From: Anisakis pegreffii
Taxonomy: Eukaryota > Nematoda > Chromadorea > Rhabditida > Anisakidae
DNA length: 64,000 nucleotides
Reading direction: 5' to 3'
NCBI GenBank assembly: GCA_035041965.1
Contig: JAPYMA010000340.1
Location: 124,001-188,000, forward strand
Shown here: one piece after another, positions 1-10,700 of the stretch
Position numbering within the stretch: position 1 is the first letter of the stretch
How the letters are laid out: the number at the start of each line of letters is the position of its first letter
Translations under genes and position numbers: made by a program
The notes under the pieces: generated by a model
What the model was told of the DNA's origin: nothing
The model's database searches: none
The model's input: the letters and a program-made list of their open reading frames with translations, nothing else

Positions 1-646
1 TGAAATATAATGTGGCGAAGTATCCTATGCTAGCTGGTATTGTTCATTTTGCAGGTTTATAATTACTTTCATCAATCATTGTTTGCCTCTTTTTGTTGCC
101 TTGTTTCCTGTAAAGTTTTTTCATTGAAGCTCTGTGTAATCGCTATCTTATCGCTCAACTCAATTCATTTGCTTTCAAATTGCGTGATTTCTCGTTACAC
201 AGGTCCATTCTTCTAATTAGATTTGTAAACTAACTTGTGATTATTTCGCACAGTTATCTGATTACGTCATGCAGTAGTAGCTAATATCTTTGATTATGAT
301 CGTAAGGTTTTATCAGTACTGCAAAACTGTACTATAATGCTCGAGTTTCATGATGAATTAAATGTTCTACGAGCGTGGGGTCAAATCCAATCCAAAAGAT
401 TGTGAAGTGTATTACGTCGTCAAAATGACATGTTTTTCACCGTTTCGTTTTCATTAGTTGAGGTTGTTCTCACGAAATAACAACGATCCTTTTACACCTG
501 GCAGATGGGCTGCACTGTGCTATCGAAATCTCCTACTATTGCACATTCAGCGCTCCAGCTATTTAGAACCAGTGGTGTCATAAATTGATCCATCTATGTA
601 TCTAATGAATCTTTAAGAACTTGGACGTCGTCCGCAAGCTATCAAA
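1..646. other. 5' flank of the SMIM20-like gene, no gene seen
   Basis: AT-rich sequence with no exon or RNA gene that I can support. It presumably contains the promoter of the gene starting at 647. A pyrimidine-rich tract followed by AG at about 48-54 looks like a splice acceptor, but no open frame of interest follows it. Confidence 0.5.
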
Positions 647-925
647 ATGCGAATTCCGAGCGGTGCTCCGCAGACATTCAGCCTTCGAGTACGACAACGC
701 TTTCCGTCGTTGTCGAGAATCTCGAGACCGTCAGTGGGTACAGTTGGTGTGGCTATTACTCTGGCGTTAACTTCGGCCGCTGTATTCGGTGTCTGTGTAT
801 ATCCATACATCAGAAAAGATTACTACCAAGATGCGCAAAAGCATGATCGTGCTTTTATCAAAGCCGATCGTGAAGAACTGGCTCATGGACAGAGGCCATG
901 GTCGAATCCTTTCGAACGAAAATAG
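647..925 (+). CDS. SMIM20/MITRAC7-like mitochondrial inner-membrane protein
   Basis: Single-exon protein of 92 residues. Residues about 1-28 are Arg/Ser-rich, fitting a mitochondrial presequence. Residues about 30-52 form one hydrophobic membrane segment. A charged tail ends in WSNPFERK, very close to the WSDPFGRK end of vertebrate SMIM20 (MITRAC7). That family binds newly made COX1 in the mitochondrial inner membrane and stabilises it during assembly of cytochrome c oxidase. The vertebrate protein is about 67 residues, so this one has a longer N-terminus. The first ATG was chosen because it gives the presequence. An AATAAA lies 231 bp downstream. The assignment rests on the transmembrane-plus-tail layout and the C-terminal motif; small proteins leave room for error. 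Confidence 0.72.
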   Translation: MRIPSGAPQTFSLRVRQRFPSLSRISRPSVGTVGVAITLALTSAAVFGVCVYPYIRKDYYQDAQKHDRAFIKADREELAHGQRPWSNPFERK

Positions 926-1155
926 ACTCTTCATTAATCCACCGTCATCCTATCGATATTTGCTAATCTAAAAATGCAGTTATGCAAATCTACAAGTCAT
1001 CTCTTCATTGCAGCTGTTTTGTTCGTGGAGAAACAAAGGGAAGCGTGTCAAAGTTTATTGGAATCTGATAGTTACAACTTTCGATCCTTCAACGATTCAT
1101 ATTCGTATTGCGTGTTTGTCTATCTGATGTTTGTTTTTTTATTAGTTGTTTGGTC

Positions 1156-1161
1156 AATAAA
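1156..1161 (+). other. poly(A) signal AATAAA
   Basis: Canonical hexamer on the + strand, 231 bp past the stop codon of the SMIM20-like gene and before the next gene. Confidence 0.45.
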
Positions 1162-1206
1162 GAAAAATGGAATGATATTTGAGACGTTGTACGTAGTTCA
1201 ACTTAT

Positions 1207-1315
1207 TTCATTTTGAAAAATGATGGTTGCGAATCTACTTCAATACTTAAATATCTGAAAGCTCAATTCAGCTGGTCGCGTAGCATTTTTCGGATTTATT
1301 GAGATGTGAAAACAC
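1207..1315 (+). repeat. dispersed repeat, copy A
   Basis: Shares with copy B the blocks TTCATTTTGAAAAATGA, ATCTGAAAGCT, TTTTTCGGAT and ATTGAGATGTGAAA, in the same order and orientation. Copy A carries about 15 extra bases in the middle. It lies in the intergenic region. Confidence 0.7.
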
Positions 1316-1645
1316 TGAGTGGACTACCTGATGAGTTGATTTGTTTCAGTTGTAATTTTCAAATATTCCTTTCTATTACCCTATCGTACCTCTGTATCTG
1401 AATCATGTGTGTATGTGATGTGACATAGGTTTTTAAAATTTTATTTAGTTTGAATTGTCGTATATTCATTAGCTGATAATATTTTTTGTAGTTATGTATA
1501 TATATTTTTTGATATTATTATTCTTTCTGGCTCGATATTATCATTACTATTACTTTGTAACATTTGCATTGTTGCTGATCGTTTTATGCTGCGAATGTTT
1601 TGTAAAAACTGTTTGAATGAAATCGAATAAAGAATTTTATAGAGA

Positions 1646-3991
1646 ATGTCGAGCGCAGAGAAAGGTGACACGTCGGCTCAGCATGAGGTCGATGAAGCGA
1701 ACGCAATGAAAAATGACAAAAATGAGGCTGGTCAAGAAGTGGAAGAAGAGGAGGAACATGAAGCAGTTCATAAAAATCAATTCGACTTGAGTGAATGGCC
1801 TGAGGATAGCACGGTTTGTGCTGAGAAATTTTCAATTTTCTTTTCGTCTGACAGATGTGACATTCGATAATTCATTTTGAAAAATGACGGCTGCGAAAAT
1901 CCATCTGAAAGCTGAATTGAGCCAATCGCATCACCTTTTTCGGATGCATTGAGATGTGAAAGCACACTTCTTTTTGTAGTCTAGGTTCTGTGATGATTGC
2001 TCAAGCCTTTTAACTTGCTGTGTTCTCCTTCTATTGGTTGGGAAATTGTGCGCATGAATAATTCGATTGTGTTCGAGTTCATTGAAGTGTAAATTTTTAG
2101 AGTGTCGATTTAACGCAATGTCGTGTGGATGCCGTTCCCGACTTGTCACGTTTCAAGTCACTTGAGGTTTTCTCTTGTTTTTCTCATTGATTTTTTATGT
2201 GTCTGGAAATATTTCTCATCAACTTTAGAACGACTTCGACGAATTGAGCGAATCTTATGCACTTTCTTGTTTTCGTTTTTTTTCGATTTGGAAAGTTTAA
2301 ATGATTCCGATTTTTTGGTTCGTTAAGTCGATTTGATGGATGAATTTTTCGATGACGTTTGCACAATTATTTCAGGAGTTAGTAATTCGTTCGAATCTGC
2401 TCGTTGCACTGAACGAAAACCTCTCAATTGCAACACTCACAGAACTTGATCTGTATGATAATCAAATCGAGGTTTCATTTAAAAAATTTTTTTGTTTTGT
2501 AAGATTTGACTGATCTTATCGATTATCAGTTTTGAATTTAGTAACACATTGTCTTTTCCATAGCATGGTTGAATTTTTTTTTGATTATGCGAAATTTTTT
2601 AGTTGTGGAAATTATTTTCGGCTAATTCCAGGCGATCTCAAACTTGGAAGCATTGGTTAATCTGGAAGTGCTGGATATGAGTTATAATCGAATCCGCAAG
2701 CTTGAAGGGTTATCTGGCTTGTGTAGTTTGAAAAAGGTTTATTTCGTTCACAATAAAATCACGACAATTGAAGGATTGGAGAATTTGAAAAAGCTTGAAT
2801 TATTGGAATTAGGCGATAATCGTATCAAGGTGAGTTGAGAACATTGGGTTTGCCCATTTGTTTATTCGTGACTGAAAATTTAATGACAAGAAATCTTGAG
2901 GATTATGTGACAATTAATTTTTCAGAAAATCGAAAATATCGATCAATTGAGTAATCTTCGTGAGCTGTACATGGGTAAGAACAAGATTCATAAGATCGAA
3001 AATTTGGAGAAACTTCATAATCTGATAGTATTGAGTCTACCGGTAATTTTTTTTGTTGTTGAATTATTATCTTTTTTATCTGTGGAAATTTTAGATGAGG
3101 ATTTTCGTGCAAGATGTGAATGCTAAATGATTGTTTCAGGGAAATCGTTTGACGAGTTTAGATGGTGTTGAAACAGTACCACACCTGAATGAATTGCATG
3201 TTAGTGATCAAGGATTGGAATCCTTGGAACAACTCGTTGCATTGGTTAGTTGTATTGATTGTTGTCAAATGAACAAGCTGGCTAGTTTCTGAGTGGTTTT
3301 TTCTGATGAAAAATACCGGAAATTCGTGCAGTCAATTGCTAAGGCATTGGTAAGAGCAACTTTTATGACAGCGATGATTATGTACTGAATGGTAGACATC
3401 GAACAGTCTGCTGACTAGCATTTTTTCGAGTTTTCAGAACGATTTGACGATAATCGATGCAGGCAATAATAGTATCACAAGACTGGATGGTATAGCGCAT
3501 ATGAAGAATCTTGAGGACCTTTGGGTTGGTTAACCATTCTGTTCATTGATTGTGTTTTGGTTTATTTCTTTGTTATATAAGTTTTTAAAATTTTAATTTA
3601 TTAGTTAAAATTAATGTATTTGATTGTTACGACTTTTACATTTTTGTAGGTTCTGAATTTCATTATGAATTTACTACTGTTGTTTAATATCGGATGATAA
3701 ACTTTCTGATTGTTTTATGTACGATCTTCGAAGGATTTTGTTGCAATTTACATTTTCAGTTAAAATTCGATTAAATTTCAGTTAAAATTTCGTCCATTTT
3801 TACATTTTCAGTTAAACGACAATAAAATCTCGGACTGGAAAGAAGTGGCAAAGCTGAGTGAGATGAAATGTTTGAATACGATTTATTTGGAGCAAAATCC
3901 CATCTATAAAACGGATATGACCGGATATCGTAGGAAGGTTATGTTGAACCTACCGAACGTGAAGCAGATTGATGCGACTTATTGTCGATAA
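1646..3991 (+). CDS. sds-22: SDS22, protein phosphatase 1 regulatory subunit 7
   Basis: Leucine-rich-repeat protein that binds the catalytic subunit of protein phosphatase 1 and guides its maturation and targeting. Seven exons: 1646-1813, 2376-2471, 2632-2829, 2926-3042, 3140-3244, 3438-3524, 3812-3991, all joining in phase 0, giving 316 residues (about 340-360 is usual). Residues 1-50 are acidic. The rest are SDS22-type repeats of about 22 residues such as LDMSYNRIRKLEGL and LYMGKNKIHKIENL, closed by the family cap YRRKVMLNLPNVKQIDATY. An 18-bp in-frame candidate exon at 3332-3349 was left out because the protein matches human SDS22 exactly in spacing without it. Donors are often non-canonical beyond GT (GTTTGT, GTTGGT), as elsewhere in this window. 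Confidence 0.93.
1871..1965 (+). repeat. dispersed repeat, copy B
   Basis: Second copy of the repeat at 1207-1315, inside sds22 intron 1. It is shorter by a central gap but keeps all four conserved blocks. Confidence 0.7.
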
Positions 3992-5538
3992 GTGGATTTC
4001 AAAAATCCGTTTTGAACAAATTCTTAGATGTGAATTTGTCGAGTAGTTGCTTTGAATTGCATTGCATTGCTTTCAAATTGGAATTTTTAAACTGAAGTTT
4101 GTTCTGTGCATTCGGAATTACTATTTTTGTGTGTGTGTTTGTTTATCATTTGGAGTGTTTGTTATTTTATGAAAAAGATTGCGATGTTTTTGAAGGAATT
4201 ATTTCATTTGAACTGAAATACACATGTATGTTTATGGCAGCGCAGTATGAATGTGGTCAGAGCGAAATTAGGTGAGGGTTGATAAATTTCTTTAGCAAAT
4301 GAGTCCATCGGTTTGAATTGATAATTTGAGCCAGAGTTGCAAATCAGTAAAAACTGCCTTTGTTCGATCTTTGCGTGTAGCATGACAATTTTTACATGAA
4401 ATTACTGGTACGCATTGTTGATGTTATTATTGCTATCACTTCAATATTACACTTATTGTTATCAGGATTATGGTCATTGTTTATATTGCTATTGTTATTA
4501 TCATTATTGATGTTTCGATAATTTTAGATTTTATCTTTTTGTATATAATTCAACATTTATTGTTTGTTAATTTGAGAGTTCATTGAAAGAGAACGTTTAT
4601 CATTTGATTGTTATGTTCTGTAAGTTAACTGCTGATAGCGTTTAGTTGTAATTTGGTTATAGTAATAGCATATGATGAGCGCGTTGCAAATAAGATGTAT
4701 CCTGAAATGCCATGTCTATCACCTCGGCAACGTGAAAGTGTGTATTGTGAACGAAGTAATTATTAAATGTTTTAATTAATTGTTCTTATATGTTACCAAC
4801 TGTTATCGTTGTTGTTCTCATTAGATTTATAACTCTTATTAGCACTATCATTATTCGTAGTATTGATTGAACACACTTAGTTTAGTATTCATTTCAATAG
4901 TGGAATGACGATATTGTGAGTAGAGGAAAATACTCTTTTTGGTGTTTTTATAAAATTTTACTCTTCTGTTGTACGACCACAATATTGAACGTTATTCAAC
5001 ATCTTTGTTCTGGTTTTTTTGTTCATGCGTTGTTCAAAATGAAATTCGCATCAAAATAAACTTAACAATGCATCTTTTGGAACGTACAGGAAGAACATTG
5101 ATTGAATAAGTGAAATTTAACGAAGCTCACGATCAGATAGAACGATAGGAGATTTTAGCATGACAGATAGGTCGTTTGTTAAAATTGAAACGTATACTTG
5201 CTCAAAATTGGGATGAATTTTGGTTGCCCGTCAACGAGACTAGATTGGTTTCTTAGTTTCGAGCTGAATGTTTCATCAGCATCAAAATCGGAACATGATT
5301 ACATAAGGAACATCAGTCTGCGTGTTAAGTTAGCTGAGAATCGACACGAAACAAATTCATCCAAGTGAGGAAATCTGATTACCAAAACAGAATTGTTCGA
5401 AAACGTAAATTTGGAGGCAGACAAAATTCAGGTTAAAGGAAAATGAATCCAAAGATGACCAAAGAACTTCGTATACTATTCAGTGAATAGGCGCGGTCAT
5501 CAAGTCAGCATTCAAGATACCTTGCATAGAATCGCAGA
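3992..5538. other. gene-free interval between convergent genes
   Basis: Lies between the 3' ends of sds22 (+) and the DDAH-like gene (-). It contains degenerate TTATTATCATTATT-type low-complexity DNA at about 4420-4510 and 4800-4860. No exon or RNA gene seen. Confidence 0.5.
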
Positions 5539-7762
5539 TCAAAGTTTCAACACAAGGCATTGGCATGCACCACCCGATTTCATGAATTCACTCATGTCCA
5601 CTTCGACAACTTCGAATCCACGTTTCTTCATCTCGCTTCTCGTCGTTTCAGCCACTCCTTTGGGCGCTATTACTGTATTTCGTACCGTAATCGCGTTACA
5701 AACGAAAGCCTTCGCTTCAGCGTCATTCACAGCCACAGAGTCGGGCATTCGTTTCATAATCTGTGAAATTAACAGCGTATACTGTGTACTGTAGAATGCC
5801 AATTGGGTTTGGGATTTGCATTATGCTTGAAATTAATTTTACGGTACAACTGGATTTATGGAAGTTATTCTTTTAGCTACATAAGGTCGAAGAAAGATTC
5901 AGTTGTTCACATTTCATGAAAAAAGGAAAGGTTTCATACGAACCATAAAGATTGGCCACTGGGCCTCTAGAATCCTTTTAAATCCATATAATATCGAAAA
6001 ATCAACTCAATGGTTATATCGATCATGAAAACGGTAAAAATGATCATGAGATGATCAATTACTACGAAGTCTGCAAACAAACAAAGTCAATGACATACTT
6101 CTTTCTTGGCTGGCTCCTGGAAGGCAGGTGGATACCATAAGGCGCATTTCTCGCTGACCGGTGTGAAGCAAGTGTCCAAGTGATAGAATTCAGGATGCGT
6201 CAGTTCGCATAGCACCAAATCGAATTTACCAAGCTTTCTGACGTGATCGTAAACCTGAAATTAGTATTATTACAAAAAGAATAGTGTTGTTGAATTCATG
6301 TTGATTGTAGTCAATGTGCATTATATGAAGAATTAATTCTAAATTTTTAAGTGCCAATAAAGAAATTAATTTTCTGCTATTGAATGAAAGCAGTGGAAAT
6401 TTTGTTCATTTTAGACCTAAAACTGAAATATGTGTCAAATATCAAATAAAAAACAAATATCAGTATCAAAAATTGAAATCAAATATCAAAACCAAATAGA
6501 TCAAATCTCAAGCTGACAAACTGATATATTTAAATCTAATTGTAAGCAAATTTTTAGTCGATATTCACCATTTTCAAGAGTACAAACTAACGGATTTGCT
6601 GGATCTTGGTCCATACGCAGCCCAAAGGGTATCATAGGTTGAGAAAGACTGCATCGCCGCCTCCCTCAAAGAATTCCGGATAATCGTCACCTACCGTCTC
6701 GAAACCATTCGCTTTGAACCATTTCAAATAATGCTCCTGCTCACCAGTCCTTTCCTAGAATTAAAATTGCGAACGCATATCAAATCCTATCAAATTGTAT
6801 GAAATCCTCAGTTGATATATATCGAAACTTTAAATAACCAATGAGATCCCGTAAAGTTAATAATAATGTTTTCAATAGATGCTTAGATACAATCCAAACA
6901 GTGGTTTAACAGCCTGGTTCAGTCTTGATAAAATCAACGTTTGCTAGGCGTTTAAATCGCTTATGATTGCGACTAAATCTGATCAGCTATGTGATTCTTT
7001 TTGATCATTTTTGATCATCTCCCAAATCCCAAATCACCCACAACATTGAATAAAACCGAACGAACCTTATGTCGGAAACGCGACAAGTAGACCTTATTGT
7101 TCAACACTAAACCACTATTGCATACGAATACCATATCTGGTAATCCTTGCACTTGATCCAATGTTAAAACCTGAAATTGAACAGTGATATTTCGACGGTC
7201 TGTTAAAGTAATGGTTGTGCTGTTTCGATAGCTCAATAAGATGATAGGTCCAACCTATGCAACTAAAGGATGGATCGACCGATGTAATCAAGCGAATTGT
7301 CAAAGTAATGTCACGAAGAAGATGGACAATATGTTTTCCAACTCACTTTTATGAGAACTGCCAATTCAGAGACAAGCATATTGATATGATAATGATCGAA
7401 CTATTTGTGTACGCATTAAAAATTTCGTCTTGCCTCAACTCCAGTTTTTTGAATCACTGATTTCAAAGTATTCCATTGATCGAACGCTTTCTGTTTATCC
7501 ACCACGCCACCCATCCATGGATTTATCGTATACTGCAAGTGTTTCATCCATTAACGGATGACCACAATACCACAAACTACGGGTACGTTCTTATCCATTT
7601 AAAGATCGTTTTGCAGCAGAAAAAGTTTCGAATTTCATAAAGGAAAACACTCACCTCAACGGTAAAATGTTTCGGTGGTACCATCAACACCCGTTTCAGT
7701 AATTGACCCACAGCGCGATTCATCGTTTCTGCTGACCTAGTATCTTCGTTCTGATCATCCAT
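5539..7762 (-). CDS. dimethylarginine dimethylaminohydrolase-type amidinohydrolase, frameshifted
   Basis: Member of the arginine-modifying DDAH family; family members hydrolyse N-methylated arginine to citrulline. Exons in reading order: 7655-7762, 7434-7532, 7066-7170, 6592-6754, 6099-6254, 5539-5760, about 283 residues, the usual length. Visible motifs: YTINPWMGG, VQGLPDMVFVCNSGLVLNNKV, FFEGGGDAVF, the catalytic-His motif HLDTCFTPV, and the C-terminal nucleophile region GGACQCLVLKL, where the second Cys is the likely nucleophile. Intron 2 has a GC donor (7431-7433). Exon 4 contains one extra base in the A-run 6644-6646 that breaks the frame; reading across it restores VFSTYDTLWAAYG. This may be a sequencing error or a young pseudogene. 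No signal peptide, so probably cytosolic. Confidence 0.85.
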
Positions 7763-10700
7763 TATGAACAGTTCAGAAGCAATTTACGAACAAATGCAGT
7801 CAAAATGCGATAATATTGGTGCAGGAATGTGATAAAATTGATAAGAGTGATAGGGACTGCGAAGGAAGATATAATGAAAAACTATGATGAATAATATGAT
7901 AAGGTGATGAACTTAAAAAACGTTGATAGCAATAGTCGATACTTCAGATCGATGCAGTATAGTTCACAAGGGTAATTATTCTCATCGTTGTTGTTACTAC
8001 TATTGTTTTGGATAGAAGAGATAATCAATACACTCAGAAAATAACCTAACTGATGAAACAAATCAGCAAGATTGATCGCTAATCACAGATCAACATCGAT
8101 AATCGTTTCCATTGATTAATTAAATCACTATTGGAAACTGTTGTCGATCACTACAACATCTTCAAGAAAATGTAATGGCTAAATTAATAACTATCCGACT
8201 TAAGAGGATTCTAGTCTCTGCTTTCCATTTGAGGGTATTCTAAGGATGAGCGTATTGAATCTGATTGAAATAAGACATTCTGTAAATATAATCAATAAAC
8301 TCGTTCAAGAACAGATCGGAAAGCGTATTAATATTAATGATAATTATAATCAAAGCAAAATGATAATGATAACATCAATAATGATAACATTATAATAGAG
8401 TAAAATAATTGCAATAGTAATGGGATTGATAAAGCTAAAAAAATCGTAAAAATATTGTATGCATTCACAAATTGTTTGGCGAATTTGTGGAAGCTTGAAT
8501 CAATTTTGTGATGAAAAGTGAGTTGTTATCATATCATCGAGTTGATAAGAGTTAATATTGAAGTTGGCATTGAGCACTGTTATTGTTCTTTTCATATGAT
8601 GATTGCTCGATAAAGAATCAATATTATTATCACCACGTCTCGAGATAGCCAATCTAACCGGTTTTATCAATTGCACTTGCACATTATTCATCAATTACCA
8701 ATTTTTTCATTCATCTTTTCATATTTCTATTCTTATCAAAATTTGTATTCTTGATAACAGCAATAATGATAACATTACAATAGAGGCTAGATTGTATTCT
8801 TGATCAATTTATTATCAAATTTGTTATCAAAATATGAAAATTTGTATTCTTGATCTTATTTGATCATCTTCCTCGAGCATTCAACTTTTTTCCCGAAAAT
8901 ATCTGCAGAAGTTACCATAGCTTTGAGTTTACCTAAAACATTTGCCCGCATCCAAGTCATATCCCATATAGGAATATGAAACGTTTTCAGTTACAACCTG
9001 ACAGTGTGCTTGAACTGATTTTCAATTGATATTCGCTGAAGCTGGGAGGAAAGTTCCACAAAACCCAAATTTTAACTTCATAATTCCAATTAAATAATCC
9101 GGAATGGGAATAGATACATAGGTAACGAATATCTTCATTGTTTCATTTGCATTTAATGTTACGTGGGTTTTGCTGAGATGTGTTGTACTGAAGCACTGGA
9201 TGATTTATCATCTGATCTTGCGGTTTTCTCGAATTTGCAGGTAATCCTTCCATCGATTGATTGATTTGAACAACAGCAAATACACAATACAATCAAATAA
9301 TCGTTACAAGCGTTGATATACGCTTCTTGTAATTGAAAGTGTAAACGAACTCACTTAAAAAATAATGTTTACAAGTGTTTACTGCAACTCACTCATTAGT
9401 TCGAGCAGTTCACTTTTGATCGCTATTATTAGCAGATATTAACATTGTTGATGTCTCGATGAAATGAAAAGTGGGCTCTCCTTGTTCTGCTCTCATTAAA
9501 ACTGGATTGCACTCAATATCATGAGATCAATTGTGTTTATATGTGTAAGCATATCTCAAATCGTCTCCTGAGATAGCTATTTTTGCCCTCATATTTTATT
9601 GTTTAGAGCTGATGTACTGATCGAAATGAACTGGTAATCTAGTAATAATTGGTAAAGTAGTAATAATGATACTGGTAAACTGTTTTATTAGTACCTAAAC
9701 ATTTTCATTTTCAGAACAACCTGACCAGTTATAATGACCCGCAAGCGTTAACTGTTCTCATATGAGAATAAGGACTAAATGAACATTTTAATGTTCACCT
9801 TTATAGATCAATATCACTTCAATCCAGTTGAATGCTTTTACTTGCAAGTAATCTGTTTCGTTTGTCTAATATTCTGCAGATATTCAACTATTCAATTGCA
9901 AGTGTTGAACTAATAAGAAACTGGTATGAATATCATGAAAAATTCAGCGTTTTCATTAAACTTCCTCTTCTGCGAATAACGAGCATTAATGTGTAATTGA
10001 CGAAAATAGTAATGGATTATATTTACGATTAGTTAAAAATGAAAATGACATAAAAATGAATACTGTATAAACAATAGTATGCGTGCACCTCATCATACGA
10101 TACTTTATTTCACGTAATTCGATCGTTTATTTAACATTATTTCAATCAAAATTTTCCGATTTAATTTCATCGCATTTCATTCTCTGCACTTTCCTTTCGC
10201 CACCAACATAATTATCAACATTTACGATCTAATTGAAGTTTCTAGAGTCGGCAATACGGAATTTTACAAATTCAATAGTGCGCAATTGAATTTGACAGAT
10301 TTCCAGTTTTGCAAAATCCCAATATACCACTTTGTACTAACCGATTAAATGAATGCAGCAGATAAAATGAACGTTGGCTGTGTAAATTTTGTTGGTGATT
10401 TATAATTGATGAAGTTAGAATTCAGTTGATAATGTTAAATTTTATGGGTTTTATTTTGAGTGTTCCTTCTCGCCGATCTATTTCACGAATTAACTTAATT
10501 TGGACTGAAATATTTCGCCGTCGAACAAGTACTTCCACAGAAACTGGTTCTATAAAACGAAATGATTTGTAATAATTGCTAGTTGCAAATGTACTATCCA
10601 TAATAAAGATTGTTTGTAAACGATAATATTTGTAATAATGGTTCATCTGTAATGGGAGGCTTTCCCTTCCATCCATGTATTCCAAGTATCTGCCACCTTT

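Larger units (their letters stand above)
926..1645. other. intergenic region with a poly(A) signal and one copy of a dispersed repeat
   Basis: No gene seen. AATAAA at 1156-1161 probably serves the upstream SMIM20-like gene. Positions 1207-1315 hold one copy of a roughly 100-bp repeat whose second copy lies at 1871-1965 in the first intron of sds22. Confidence 0.55.

Noticed and set aside
3332..3349. 18-bp in-frame micro-exon of sds22 (AG before, GT after)
   Set aside because: Skipping it keeps phase and gives the exact repeat spacing of human SDS22; including it adds six residues inside a leucine-rich repeat.
5483..5794. 103-codon + strand frame
   Set aside because: Antisense shadow of the last DDAH-like exon, which has strong family motifs on the other strand.
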